In this document: in pieces, positions 1 through 8,371 of the stretch
Layout: each line of letters starts with the position of its first letter
Position numbering within the stretch: position 1 is the stretch's first letter
Origin: Thermoplasmata archaeon
GTDB lineage: Archaea > Thermoplasmatota > Thermoplasmata > SG8-5 > JAGLSY01
Direction: 5' to 3'
Assembly (NCBI GenBank): GCA_023137005.1
Contig: JAGLQE010000257.1
Span: forward strand, 1 to 9,373
DNA length: 9,373 nucleotides
Position numbers and translations under genes: made by a program
Notes under the pieces: model-generated
What the model was told of the DNA's origin: nothing
What the model saw: only the letters and a program-made list of their open reading frames with translations
The model's database searches: none

Positions 1-3000
1 ATGGACATCATAGCGTCTAGTAGATCAACCATTAACTCTATCTGGACTGGTGGAGGCGCGAATGATTGGTATCTTCAATCCAATATCACCAATGGCTTTT
101 ACAATGGGAATATGGGAATTGCAGTTGGAGACCTAGATAATGATGCCCAACTTGAGATATGTATGGTAGATCTATTCACAGGTCTTCATCTTTACAGTTC
201 TTCTGTTAACAGGACCATAACCAACTGGTCATCCCAACCTGCCCCCCCAACATCTGCTATTATAAATGACATTGAAGTATTTGATATGAACCTGGATGGT
301 AAGCAGGATATTCTTTATGCGACAGGATCTGATGGTGCCGAATGTTGGCTTGGCTCAGGGGGGGCCCCATGGACACAATGGCCACCCTATACTGGCATTG
401 GAGAACTCCATGATATCGAGACAACTGATTTCAACCATGATGGGAAGCCAGATCTTGTGATGGCCGGTGATACTGGCTTGTATGCAGTGTCGGGCAATGC
501 CGCGGGCGCCTGGCAGGATTCATCTGGCTCTTTACCCTCTGGCTATTGGCTCAGTGTCGAGGTCGCTGATCTCAATATTGACGGCGATGCGGATATCGTA
601 GTTGGCTCTGGAGAGGGAGCTGGTATTGAAATATATGGTGGTAGCGGTACGGGGTCGTGGAGCCTTGCTGCAAATCTTTCTCTCGGCGATACATTTTATG
701 ATCTTTGTATTGGTGATATCAACCATGATGGTAGCCTGGACATAATTGGAGCCAATGGGGGATTATGTGTTTTCTTAGGTGATAATTCCAATGGTTGGGT
801 GGAAGATTCAAATGGTCTGCCATCGAGTCCAGGCAATTACATAAGTGTTGAATTAGCTGATATCGATAATAATGGTGCATTGGATATCATTGCTTCTTCT
901 ATTGATGCGAGTGGGACAAATATATGGCTAAATAACGGTGATGGTCAGTGGACACAATGGGGTGGTGCATTGGATGATCTCAGCAGTGGATTAGCTGTGG
1001 CCGATATCACCATTGATGGCTATATCGATGTGTGCACAGGTTCCCATGATTCGAATAGCGGCCTCTCTGTGTTCAAACAGAATGAAGGAGGCTGGCTTCC
1101 AGCATCCCTTGGTCTGATACAAGAGGGCGATTACAAGTGCATTGAGTTGGCAGATATCAATATGGATGGACTTATGGATATTGTTACAGCAAACAGCTCA
1201 GCAGGAGGGAGTGGCATATGGGTCGGATACATGTTCCTTCCTGACTTCGTGGATCCGTCCACCCGGAATGTTATGATCGAAGGTGGATCAAACTTTTCTG
1301 TGCTCTTCTCAGAGGCAGATACAGTGAATGTTTCAGCCACCATAGATGACACGGAAAGAGGATACAGTCCTATCAGTTCAGCTGAATATACCTGGAAATT
1401 TGAGGGTCTACCTGGAATAGAAATGGGACCCGCTGACGGTACCTTTGATCATTATGTAGAGGAGGTCGAGGGCACTGTGAACATTAAAGGAATGGATGCA
1501 GGATACCATAATCTCTATGTGTATGGGACAGATCTAGCAGGTCATCAAAATACCTCATCCTCAGAAAATGCAACTCTGGAAATAATCGATGATGTTCCTC
1601 CGGAGATCCAGATTGCAATGGTTGAGGGCGTATCTACCTTCACTGTTCTTTCATCTGAAGCATTTAGGGCCAAGGTAATTACTGTGGTGAGTGATGATAC
1701 AACTGGCGGATCAATAATCGCTGGTGCAAATATGACCATTGGTGAGAATAATTGGGACGCACTCCTGCCACTTTACGCTTTCACAGGCCTGAATACGGAT
1801 GAGGAAGCTTTACAGAGTGTCATCAATATCACAGCATGGCTTCCCGGAGTTTATGACCTTTACATCTATGCTAATGATTCTGCTGGCAACAATAATATCA
1901 CATCCCAATGCTTTGTTACGATAATAATCATAAATGACGCGGCTCCTGAAGTATCCAATGTACTACTGGATGGTTCAAGTAATATCACCATTCCACTTTC
2001 TATGGTCAGTACTGTTGATCTTACCGGCACCTTGGATGACTGGGGATGCAGTGATTCGATAATAGGCGGAGCAAATTACACCATTGGATTTACAGAATGG
2101 CCAACCAGCACCCCCATGCTTCCAGATGATATCCTTGACACGCCTTATGAGAACTTCACTTCCACTATAGACATATCCAGCTGGGATGCGGGAGTATATG
2201 ATATTTACATGTACGGCTGGGATATGATGGGCTATAACAATGACACTTCCACCGAGCATGCGACCCTGACCATCCAGGATGACCTGGCGCCAGTGGTTGA
2301 AAATGTTAATATCGGAGGTCTGGCTGTTTTCGAGGTCAATGCGAGTACCGCAACACAGGTAAATATCGAGGCGATCATCAATGATACAGACTATGGAGGT
2401 AATCTCATAGCAGGTGCGAATATAACCGTTGGCCAAGACAACTGGCCTTCAACAGAGATGTTTGCAAGCGGTGCTCTGGACACTCCCATAGAGGAATTCT
2501 GGTTCACATTCATGATCTCTTCATGGGAGCCTGGAACTTATTACTTATACGTATATGGCTGGGATGATGGACTGAATTATAACCTTGGCAATTCTGCATA
2601 TGTCACTCTGATCATCCACGATGATCTAGCCCCCGTAGTCGAGAATGTCAATATCGAAGGAATGGCTGTTTATGAGGTCAATGTGAGTGTTGCCGGGTCG
2701 ATCGATCTCAAGGCGACCATCAATGACACAGGGCTCGGAGATAATCTCATAGCAGGTGCAAATGTCACCATCGGTCAGGACAATTGGCCCTCTTCAATGA
2801 TGCTTCCTGTCAATGCTTTGGACACTCCTGTCGAGGAGTTCGGGATCACATTCGACATCTCTTCATGGGCTTCTGGAACTTATTACTTATATGTATATGG
2901 TTGGGATGACCTTCTGAATTCCAATATTGATAATTCTGCATTTGCCACTCTGATCATCCTCGATGATCTGGCTCCTGTGGTTGAGAATGTCAATATAGAA

Positions 3001-5547
3001 GGCCTGGGAGTCTATGAGATCAATATGAGCGCCGCCGGACTGGTAAACATAGAGGCCACGATCAATGATTCAGCCTATGGAGGAACGGTCATAGCAGGTG
3101 CGAACTTCACCATTGGCCAAGACAACTGGCCCTCAATAGCAATGTCTCCAATTAACACTTTGGATTCCGCTGTCGAGGTATTTGAATATACATTTAATAT
3201 TTCTTTATGGGAGCCTGGGACTTATTATTTCTATGCCTATGGTTGGGATGATGAATTGAATCATGACCTTGCTAATTCAGCCTATGCGACCATGGTCATC
3301 TATGATGATCTGGCTCCAATGGTTGAGAATGTCAATATAGAAGGCATGGTGGTCTTCGAGGTCAATGCCAGCACTGCAGGACTGATCGATCTCAAGGCGA
3401 CCATCAATGACACGGCCTATGGAGGAGATATCATAGCAGGTGCGAATACCACCATTGGCCAAGACAACTGGCCCTCATCAATGATGCTTCCCGTTGGCAC
3501 TTTGGACACTGCGGTCGAGGAGTTCGTGTTCACATTCGATATTTCCTCATGGGCTCCAGGGATCTATTATCTCTACGCCTATGGTTGGGATACTGGCCTG
3601 AACTATGACCTTGATAATTCCGGGTATGCTACTTTGATCATCCATGATGATATGGCTCCTGTAATATCTGATGTCCAGATCAATGGCCTTACCTCATTCT
3701 CGGTGGGAAATGCGGAGGCCACGGTAATAACCCTCACGGCTGTTATTGATGACACATTGCACGGAGGAACGAATATCGGTGGTGCGAATTACACCATAGG
3801 TTATGTGAACTGGCCCTCCAGCCCGATCTATCCCACAGACGGTGCCTTTTCCTCTCCAATGGAAAACCTCAATACCACCATAGATATTTCAAGCTGGCCA
3901 CCTGGAACATATGAACTTTATGTTTACGGCTGGGATATCACTCCCAGTTATCAGGCTACATCAGTGGCCCATGCTACATTGACCATCATTGACGATCTGG
4001 AGCCAGCCATAATGGAGTTCCTTATCAATGGTTCAGATCATCTCATAACAGACCTGGACGGAACTGGCCTCTTCACTGCCTGGATCAGCGATACTGGTCG
4101 AGGAGGGAGCATAATAAGTTCGGCTTCTTTCACAGATGGCCTCCTTAACTGGCCTTCTCAGTTATTCATGGTCAGTGATACTGGCCTGGACACCTCTGAT
4201 GAGACCTTCTCTCTGCCCTTGGATTTCGAAACCTACACTGCCGGAATTCATGAATTTTTCATTTACGGCTCGGATTCAATTGGAAATGATAATCTCACAT
4301 CCGGGGTATCAGTTACTGTGGATATACAGGATAATAAGGCACCGGTCACGGTAGATCTTACAACGACGATTAACGGGGTGGATGAGATTTGGTTGGATCC
4401 TGCGCTCACTCCTCTGATAACCCTTAATGCGACGCTGAGCGATGAGCTACTGGGCTTTTCAGCCATAAATGCGGTGAATTATACAGTAGGTTTGGGCAAT
4501 TGGTCAGATTCCTGGATGCTTCCTGCTGATGGAGCTTTCGATAACTATGTCGAGGATGCGACCGTGCTCATCGACATTTCAACATGGCCTGTTGGAACCT
4601 ATGATATTTACGTGTATGGAACCGATGATCAAGGCAATGGCCAGCAGTCTGTTGGGACCTATGTGACGATCCATCTACAAGGCATAGATATCGGACCCGA
4701 GATCATTGGGCCCTGGGCAGATGGTGAGGGGCCTGTTCTCTATACTAACAATGGTACCTTCGAACTGACGGCCTACGGAGATGAGTCTGCAACCGGAGGA
4801 TCAAATGTAATAGCTGTGGAATATTTCATTGATGTCGTCGGACCCGATGGTACCGGGATATCCATGTCCCCGATGGATGCTGGCTTTGATTCTTCTTATG
4901 AGGGGGCCATGGAGTTGATAGATATATCCGGCTGGGCTGAGGGCGAGAACCACATCTTCTACGTGCATTTCCAGGATGCCCTGGGTAACTGGGGAGATAT
5001 GGGCAGTGTCATGGTCGCCAATCAGTCAATTACCACATTCATCATTCCAGTTCATCTGGGTTGGAACCTCATCTCCATCCCATGCATTACTCCCACCAAT
5101 GATATACTGGATGTCTTGGACGACTGTGGTGGAACAACAGAGTGGGACCGGGTACTGTGGTATGATACAACTGACACTGTCAATCACTGGAAGTCCTATG
5201 ATACCTTCAAACCTCTCATTCTCAATAATTTGCTTACACTCGACAATACAATGGGATTCTGGATAAATATCTCGGAGCCCGGGGATGGCTTCCTGGAGTT
5301 CTCGGGTGTGACCCCGATCTCAACAGAGATAACACTCTATGCTGGTTGGAACATGGTGGGCTTCCCGACTTTGGCCAATATGACGGTTGCCGAGGTCAAG
5401 GCAGAGACCGGGGCTATCTGCATAGAAGGTTATAGCTCTTCAGCCGAATACTCGCAGGAGTTATTGGCAGATTCGGATATCATGATAATTGGAAATGGAT
5501 ACTGGATCTATGTTGATACAGACACCACCTGGGTAGTTACCTATTGA
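1..5547 (+). CDS. Giant cell-surface protein (FG-GAP/VCBS propeller, 11 Ig-like modules, duplicated C-terminal domain), 5' end missing
   Basis: Probable extracellular adhesin or envelope protein; its ligand is unknown. The reading frame is open from base 1. The ATG there is probably internal, because residues 1-6 (MDIIAS) match the tail of an FG-GAP motif (compare LDIIAS at 294-299) and no signal peptide is present. Residues 1-410 carry eight further FG-GAP/VCBS motifs with D-x-N/D-x-D/N-G-x-x-D/E calcium-loop patterns, starting near 44, 95, 143, 190, 239, 287, 335 and 385, consistent with a beta-propeller. Eleven Ig-like modules follow, starting near 417, 532, 648, 763, 877, 991, 1105, 1219, 1334, 1447 and 1564. 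Typical landmarks are IAGANxTIG, DNWPS, SSWxPGTYYLYVYGWD and the linker DDLAPV. Residues 1681-1848 are a two-part domain: GWN at 1687-1689 and 1782-1784, GFWINI at 1752-1757, GYWIYVD at 1833-1839. N-x-S/T sequons are abundant, suggesting a glycoprotein. There is no C-terminal membrane helix. Domain-level call is confident; role is inferred. Confidence 0.85.
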   Translation: MDIIASSRSTINSIWTGGGANDWYLQSNITNGFYNGNMGIAVGDLDNDAQLEICMVDLFTGLHLYSSSVNRTITNWSSQPAPPTSAIINDIEVFDMNLDGKQDILYATGSDGAECWLGSGGAPWTQWPPYTGIGELHDIETTDFNHDGKPDLVMAGDTGLYAVSGNAAGAWQDSSGSLPSGYWLSVEVADLNIDGDADIVVGSGEGAGIEIYGGSGTGSWSLAANLSLGDTFYDLCIGDINHDGSLDIIGANGGLCVFLGDNSNGWVEDSNGLPSSPGNYISVELADIDNNGALDIIASSIDASGTNIWLNNGDGQWTQWGGALDDLSSGLAVADITIDGYIDVCTGSHDSNSGLSVFKQNEGGWLPASLGLIQEGDYKCIELADINMDGLMDIVTANSSAGGSGIWVGYMFLPDFVDPSTRNVMIEGGSNFSVLFSEADTVNVSATIDDTERGYSPISSAEYTWKFEGLPGIEMGPADGTFDHYVEEVEGTVNIKGMDAGYHNLYVYGTDLAGHQNTSSSENATLEIIDDVPPEIQIAMVEGVSTFTVLSSEAFRAKVITVVSDDTTGGSIIAGANMTIGENNWDALLPLYAFTGLNTDEEALQSVINITAWLPGVYDLYIYANDSAGNNNITSQCFVTIIIINDAAPEVSNVLLDGSSNITIPLSMVSTVDLTGTLDDWGCSDSIIGGANYTIGFTEWPTSTPMLPDDILDTPYENFTSTIDISSWDAGVYDIYMYGWDMMGYNNDTSTEHATLTIQDDLAPVVENVNIGGLAVFEVNASTATQVNIEAIINDTDYGGNLIAGANITVGQDNWPSTEMFASGALDTPIEEFWFTFMISSWEPGTYYLYVYGWDDGLNYNLGNSAYVTLIIHDDLAPVVENVNIEGMAVYEVNVSVAGSIDLKATINDTGLGDNLIAGANVTIGQDNWPSSMMLPVNALDTPVEEFGITFDISSWASGTYYLYVYGWDDLLNSNIDNSAFATLIILDDLAPVVENVNIEGLGVYEINMSAAGLVNIEATINDSAYGGTVIAGANFTIGQDNWPSIAMSPINTLDSAVEVFEYTFNISLWEPGTYYFYAYGWDDELNHDLANSAYATMVIYDDLAPMVENVNIEGMVVFEVNASTAGLIDLKATINDTAYGGDIIAGANTTIGQDNWPSSMMLPVGTLDTAVEEFVFTFDISSWAPGIYYLYAYGWDTGLNYDLDNSGYATLIIHDDMAPVISDVQINGLTSFSVGNAEATVITLTAVIDDTLHGGTNIGGANYTIGYVNWPSSPIYPTDGAFSSPMENLNTTIDISSWPPGTYELYVYGWDITPSYQATSVAHATLTIIDDLEPAIMEFLINGSDHLITDLDGTGLFTAWISDTGRGGSIISSASFTDGLLNWPSQLFMVSDTGLDTSDETFSLPLDFETYTAGIHEFFIYGSDSIGNDNLTSGVSVTVDIQDNKAPVTVDLTTTINGVDEIWLDPALTPLITLNATLSDELLGFSAINAVNYTVGLGNWSDSWMLPADGAFDNYVEDATVLIDISTWPVGTYDIYVYGTDDQGNGQQSVGTYVTIHLQGIDIGPEIIGPWADGEGPVLYTNNGTFELTAYGDESATGGSNVIAVEYFIDVVGPDGTGISMSPMDAGFDSSYEGAMELIDISGWAEGENHIFYVHFQDALGNWGDMGSVMVANQSITTFIIPVHLGWNLISIPCITPTNDILDVLDDCGGTTEWDRVLWYDTTDTVNHWKSYDTFKPLILNNLLTLDNTMGFWINISEPGDGFLEFSGVTPISTEITLYAGWNMVGFPTLANMTVAEVKAETGAICIEGYSSSAEYSQELLADSDIMIIGNGYWIYVDTDTTWVVTY
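2287..3654 (+). repeat. Four tandem 342-bp coding repeats (near-identical Ig-like modules)
   Basis: Modules starting at 2287, 2629, 2971 and 3313 are each exactly 114 codons long. They share the opening APVVENVNI (APMVENVNI in the last), the central GQDNWPS, and the closing YGWD plus DDL/DDM linker. Flanking modules before 2287 and after 3654 are 113-116 codons and clearly more divergent. The identical length and high nucleotide similarity of the central four point to recent tandem duplication or gene conversion inside the gene. Such repeats are prone to copy-number change and to assembly collapse. Confidence 0.9.
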
Positions 5548-5588
5548 TCATATCATCATGATCATCATCAAGGCTTCGCTTTTTATCA
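5548..5588. terminator. Convergent intergenic gap with T-run; possible terminator of the surface-protein gene
   Basis: This 41-bp gap separates two converging genes. It begins with an ATC-rich low-complexity stretch that includes ATGATCAT, and ends with a run of five T (5580-5584) shortly before the copA stop codon. A short T-run on the + strand is the usual archaeal intrinsic termination signal, so it could end the upstream gene's transcript. No strong hairpin is visible. On the minus strand the same bases give an A-run, so nothing here clearly terminates copA. Confidence 0.3.
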
Positions 5589-7823
5589 TTACTTTGGCTC
5601 ATACTTCCTCAACATGAGTGACAGGCTTACAACGGTAACCGAGCTCATTGCCATGGCCAGGCCCGCGAATTCTGGACGGAAGTGTATCCCTGCCAGTGGA
5701 ACAAGCACCCCGGCAGCCACCGGAATAAGAGCTGAATTATAGGCAAAGGCCCAGAACAGGTTCTGCTTGATCCGGGTCATAACTTTGCGGCTGAGTTTGA
5801 TCCCACCCACAGCATCAATGAGGTCGTCCTTCATTAGGACTATGTCCGCGCTCTCTATGGCCACATCTGTCCCGCTCCCTATGGCGATGCCCACATCCGC
5901 CTGTGCGAGGGCCGGAGCGTCGTTTATGCCGTCCCCAATGAAGGCCACGATCTTTCCCTGCTCCTGAAGTTCACGCACCTTGCTTGCTTTGTCCCCGGGC
6001 AATACCTCGGCGAATACGGTTCCGATACCTATCTGGCTGGCTATGGCATTCGCGGTTCGTGAATTGTCTCCTGTCACCATCCCCACCTCCAGGTCCATTT
6101 CCCTGAGCTTCTGGATGGCTTCCTTGGTGGTTGGCTTCAGTTGGTCAGCTATGGCGATGAGTCCTTTTAGTGAATTACCCGATGCTACCATGATCACTGT
6201 TTTCCCCTCATTCTCCAGCTCGGCCATATGGCTCGCGGTGTCTTCCTCTGTATCGATCCCCATCTCCTGAAGGAATTTGCTGGTACCGATAAATATCTCA
6301 TCTCCGCCAATACTGGCCTTGACCCCCTTGCCCCCGAATGTGTCAAAGTCCCTGGCCTCTCCAATGTCCATTTTCCTATCGAGAGCTGCCTTTACAATTG
6401 CCTCAGCCAGAGGGTGCTGTGAGTTCTTCTCCACGCTGGCCGCTATGGCCAATAGCTCATCCTCGGAAATGCCAAATGAGATCATATCTGTAATTTCTGG
6501 CTTACCTCTCGTGAGGGTGCCAGTCTTATCAAATAGAACTGTTGTAAGCCTTCCTGATGTTTCCAGTGCATCCCCTCGTCTTATCAGGATGCCAAGCTCG
6601 GCCCCCCTGCCCAGGCCGACTGTGACTGCCGTCGGTGTTGCCAGGCCCAATGCACAGGGGCATGCTATCACCAGGATGGAGATGAGAACCGTGAGGGCAT
6701 TAAGGAGGTCGCTATCATGCAAATACCATATACTGGCCGAGGTAATTGCGATCATCAGCACGATGGGGATGAACCATGTGACTGCCTTATCAGCCAATCT
6801 CTGCACATCTGGCTTGGAACCCTGTGCATCCTCCACAAGTTTGATGATCTGTGCCAGCACGGTATCCTTTCCGACCTTCGTGGCCTTGATCCTTAGGATA
6901 CTGTTCTTATTGATGGTGCCTCCGACCACCTGGGCATCCATTGCCTTCATTACAGGTACTGGCTCTCCGGTTATCATGGACTCGTCTACATAGCTTTCCC
7001 CACCCACTACAATTCCATCCACCGGTATCTTCTCACCCGGCTTTACCAGAATTATATCGTCTATCTGGACAAGGTCGATGTCTATCTCGATCTCCTCTCC
7101 ATCGCGGATGACGATAGCTGTTTTCGCTCTCAATCCCATGAGGGATTTTATCGCATCGCTGGTACGCCCCTTCGCCTTCGCCTCCATGTACCTCCCTAGC
7201 ATGAGGAAGGCGGCCAGCATCAGCGCGGCCTCGTAGAACATGAAGTCCGGGGTCAGCACAATTTCAAAAGTACCAAGCAGGCTGGAGCCATATGCCACTC
7301 CTATTCCCATGGAGTACATGACGTCCATGTCCAGGTTCTTCATACGAAGGGACATGGATGCTTGTCGAAATATCGGCCAGCTGACATAGATGAATGGAAT
7401 TAGGGTAATGAACAGCATGAAATGCGGCATCGAAATACCAAAGGGCGGCATGATATCCAGATACATCATGGCCATGAGTGGGAGGGAAATGGCAAAGCCG
7501 ATAATGAATCGAAGCTGCTTATCGCGGAGGTTCTTGTCGTGTGCTTCTTTTTCAAGAGCTTCGTTCTCCTCGCCCTCCATGCCCAGGAACTGGTAGCCAG
7601 ACTTCGTGATGGTCTTCTTGAGAGCCTTGATCTCCACGATATCAGGATCATAGGTGATATAGGCCTTTTCAGAACTGAGATTGACACTGACCTCCCGGAC
7701 ACCATCTACCTTAGCTAGGCTATTTTCGATGGTCTTTACACATGCGGCGCAGGACATGCCGCCGATCTTGATATTGGTGGTTTCCTTTGCATTCTGTTCA
7801 GTATCCTTCTCTTCCTTAACCAT
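5589..7823 (-). CDS. copA: Cu(+)-exporting P1B-1-type ATPase CopA
   Basis: Integral membrane pump that hydrolyses ATP to move Cu(+) (or Ag(+)) out of the cytoplasm. The 744 residues are complete, a normal length for a CopA with one N-terminal metal-binding domain. In order: an HMA domain (about 17-80) with GMSCAAC (C25, C28); the first membrane helices with a Met-rich stretch (116-136); the actuator domain with TGE (285-287); the CPC transport motif (388-390); phosphorylated D432 in DKTGTLT; the HP motif (470-471) of the nucleotide-binding domain; GDGIND (630-635); and YN (695-696) plus MSS (726-728) in the last two helices. CPC, YN and MSS together define the Cu(+) subgroup P1B-1 rather than Zn or Co pumps. 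The ATG at 7823 is supported by a TATA-like element about 28 bp upstream, implying a leaderless transcript. It is divergent from a Cys/His-rich small protein. No CopZ or regulator gene is adjacent. Confidence 0.97.
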   Translation of the reverse strand: MVKEEKDTEQNAKETTNIKIGGMSCAACVKTIENSLAKVDGVREVSVNLSSEKAYITYDPDIVEIKALKKTITKSGYQFLGMEGEENEALEKEAHDKNLRDKQLRFIIGFAISLPLMAMMYLDIMPPFGISMPHFMLFITLIPFIYVSWPIFRQASMSLRMKNLDMDVMYSMGIGVAYGSSLLGTFEIVLTPDFMFYEAALMLAAFLMLGRYMEAKAKGRTSDAIKSLMGLRAKTAIVIRDGEEIEIDIDLVQIDDIILVKPGEKIPVDGIVVGGESYVDESMITGEPVPVMKAMDAQVVGGTINKNSILRIKATKVGKDTVLAQIIKLVEDAQGSKPDVQRLADKAVTWFIPIVLMIAITSASIWYLHDSDLLNALTVLISILVIACPCALGLATPTAVTVGLGRGAELGILIRRGDALETSGRLTTVLFDKTGTLTRGKPEITDMISFGISEDELLAIAASVEKNSQHPLAEAIVKAALDRKMDIGEARDFDTFGGKGVKASIGGDEIFIGTSKFLQEMGIDTEEDTASHMAELENEGKTVIMVASGNSLKGLIAIADQLKPTTKEAIQKLREMDLEVGMVTGDNSRTANAIASQIGIGTVFAEVLPGDKASKVRELQEQGKIVAFIGDGINDAPALAQADVGIAIGSGTDVAIESADIVLMKDDLIDAVGGIKLSRKVMTRIKQNLFWAFAYNSALIPVAAGVLVPLAGIHFRPEFAGLAMAMSSVTVVSLSLMLRKYEPK

Positions 7824-7846
7824 TGTAAAATAATAAGAATCGTGAC

Positions 7847-7854
7847 AATATAAA
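7847..7854 (-). promoter_or_regulatory. TATA box of copA
   Basis: On the minus strand this reads TTTATATT, preceded by a purine-rich GAAAGGG that could act as a BRE. Its centre is about 28 bp before the copA ATG. With the usual archaeal spacing of about 25 bp from TATA to start site, transcription would begin at or just before the ATG, giving a leaderless mRNA. No Shine-Dalgarno is visible. Confidence 0.65.
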
Positions 7855-7867
7855 CCCTTTCACTAAT

Positions 7868-7895
7868 TTGTATCTTGGTGGATTTACTTGTATCT
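7868..7895. promoter_or_regulatory. Direct repeat TTGTATCT x2 in the divergent promoter region, 20-bp period
   Basis: TTGTATCT occurs at 7868-7875 and again at 7888-7895, start to start exactly 20 bp, about two helical turns, so both copies face the same side of the DNA. They lie upstream of both TATA boxes, which is a suitable place for an activator of either gene. Binding of any regulator is inference. Confidence 0.4.
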
Positions 7896-7910
7896 GGGTA
7901 AGGCATAACA

Positions 7911-7919
7911 TTAATATAT
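7911..7919 (+). promoter_or_regulatory. TATA box of the Cys/His-rich small protein gene
   Basis: The sequence TTAATATAT is centred about 35 bp before the ATG at 7950, placing the expected transcription start near 7941 and leaving a 5' leader of roughly 8 nt. No Shine-Dalgarno is present, so translation would be nearly leaderless. The predicted start falls within a perfect palindrome. Confidence 0.6.
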
Positions 7920-7930
7920 CTCTATCAACA

Positions 7931-7944
7931 TTAACTATAGTTAA
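7931..7944. promoter_or_regulatory. Perfect 14-bp palindrome TTAACTATAGTTAA, candidate repressor operator
   Basis: The 14 bases are identical to their own reverse complement. They sit between the TATA box (7911-7919) and the start codon (7950), covering the predicted transcription start. This is the standard position for an archaeal dimeric repressor to block the polymerase. The regulator is unknown; ArsR-, MarR- or DtxR/MntR-type metalloregulators are possibilities by context only. No second copy is seen at the copA start site. Confidence 0.5.
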
Positions 7945-7949
7945 GTGAT

Positions 7950-8276
7950 ATGATGGAAAAAGCATTTGTAGCTACTTTGATAGCATTGAGTTTCATTGCA
8001 TTGGGGGCCTCGAGCATGTTCGTGCTGGGCACTTTGAACAATGGAATATTGGGCATAGGGCACATGGGAATGATGTATGATGATGGTAATTTCGGTGATG
8101 ATCATGGGTGTTACGAATACGGTGAAGCTCATGAATACTGTGAAGAGAATTATGAAACGGGTTACGGGGAAACCAGTGAGTATTGTGAAGAAATAGGGCA
8201 TGAGCATTATGACGAATGCGAGGATCATATGCACTATGGCGGGGAATATGGTTCAGGTTACTATTCCTGCCATTAG
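7950..8276 (+). CDS. Small anchored or secreted acidic Cys/His/Met/Tyr-rich protein, candidate extracytoplasmic metal (copper) binder
   Basis: I do not recognise a named family. The 108 residues begin with MMEK and a hydrophobic segment (about 5-29) that fits an uncleaved anchor or signal peptide, so the rest should lie outside the cytoplasm. Residues 37-108 contain 5 Cys (54, 64, 79, 90, 107), 8 His (38, 52, 61, 84, 86, 93, 95, 108), 4 Met including HMGMM at 38-42, 12 Tyr, about 20 Asp/Glu, and no Lys or Arg. EYCEE occurs at 62-66 and 77-81, 15 residues apart, with a related YDECE at 87-91. The composition suggests soft-metal ligands on a highly acidic, probably disordered scaffold. The divergent neighbour is copA, with 126 bp between the starts. 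A TATA box and a palindrome precede the gene, supporting it as real. M2 (7953) is an equally plausible start. Copper is inferred from context; Zn, Ni or Ag remain possible. Confidence 0.75.
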   Translation: MMEKAFVATLIALSFIALGASSMFVLGTLNNGILGIGHMGMMYDDGNFGDDHGCYEYGEAHEYCEENYETGYGETSEYCEEIGHEHYDECEDHMHYGGEYGSGYYSCH

Positions 8277-8340
8277 GCCAGAACAGTTCTGTGAGGGCTT
8301 GATGATCTTTTGATCCGAGGCCACGATTTTCTTCAGGCGG

Positions 8341-8363
8341 GGCATGTTTACAGAGTAAATGCC
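8341..8363. repeat. Hairpin GGCA-(tg)-TTTAC / GTAAA-TGCC
   Basis: The left arm (8341-8351) and right arm (8355-8363) pair as GGCA plus TTTAC with GTAAA plus TGCC around an AGA loop. The left arm has two extra bases. It could be a left-end hairpin of a small IS605-type derivative or the first stem of a structured RNA. An alternative pairing, GCATG (8342-8346) with CATGC (8363-8367), is also possible. Confidence 0.5.
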
Positions 8364-8371
8364 ATGCTCAT

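Noticed and set aside
1975..2436. 153-codon open frame on the minus strand inside the surface-protein gene
   Set aside because: It lies opposite clear repeat modules, has no promoter and no recognisable motifs, and similar antisense frames recur across the other modules as a by-product of repeat composition.
2287..3654. CRISPR-like or non-coding satellite array
   Set aside because: The repeats are 342 bp, in frame, protein-coding and without spacers.
5548..5574. ATC-rich stretch with ATGATCAT as an operator
   Set aside because: It lies between two converging 3' ends, away from any promoter, and is simple low-complexity sequence.
6277..6993. 238-codon open frame on the plus strand inside copA
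   Set aside because: It is antisense to the nucleotide-binding and transport core of CopA. It is Ser/Pro/Thr-rich low-information sequence, as expected from the reverse strand of a conserved gene.
7941..8234. 97-codon minus-strand frame opposite the Cys/His-rich small protein
   Set aside because: The plus-strand frame has a TATA box at suitable spacing, an N-terminal hydrophobic segment and a patterned ligand-rich tail. The minus-strand frame has none of these and would run through the other gene's promoter.
8277..8370. Remnant of a TnpB coding sequence
   Set aside because: No zinc-finger CxxC pairs or catalytic motifs can be read in any frame. The short tail-like reading across the last hairpin is too brief to call a pseudogene.
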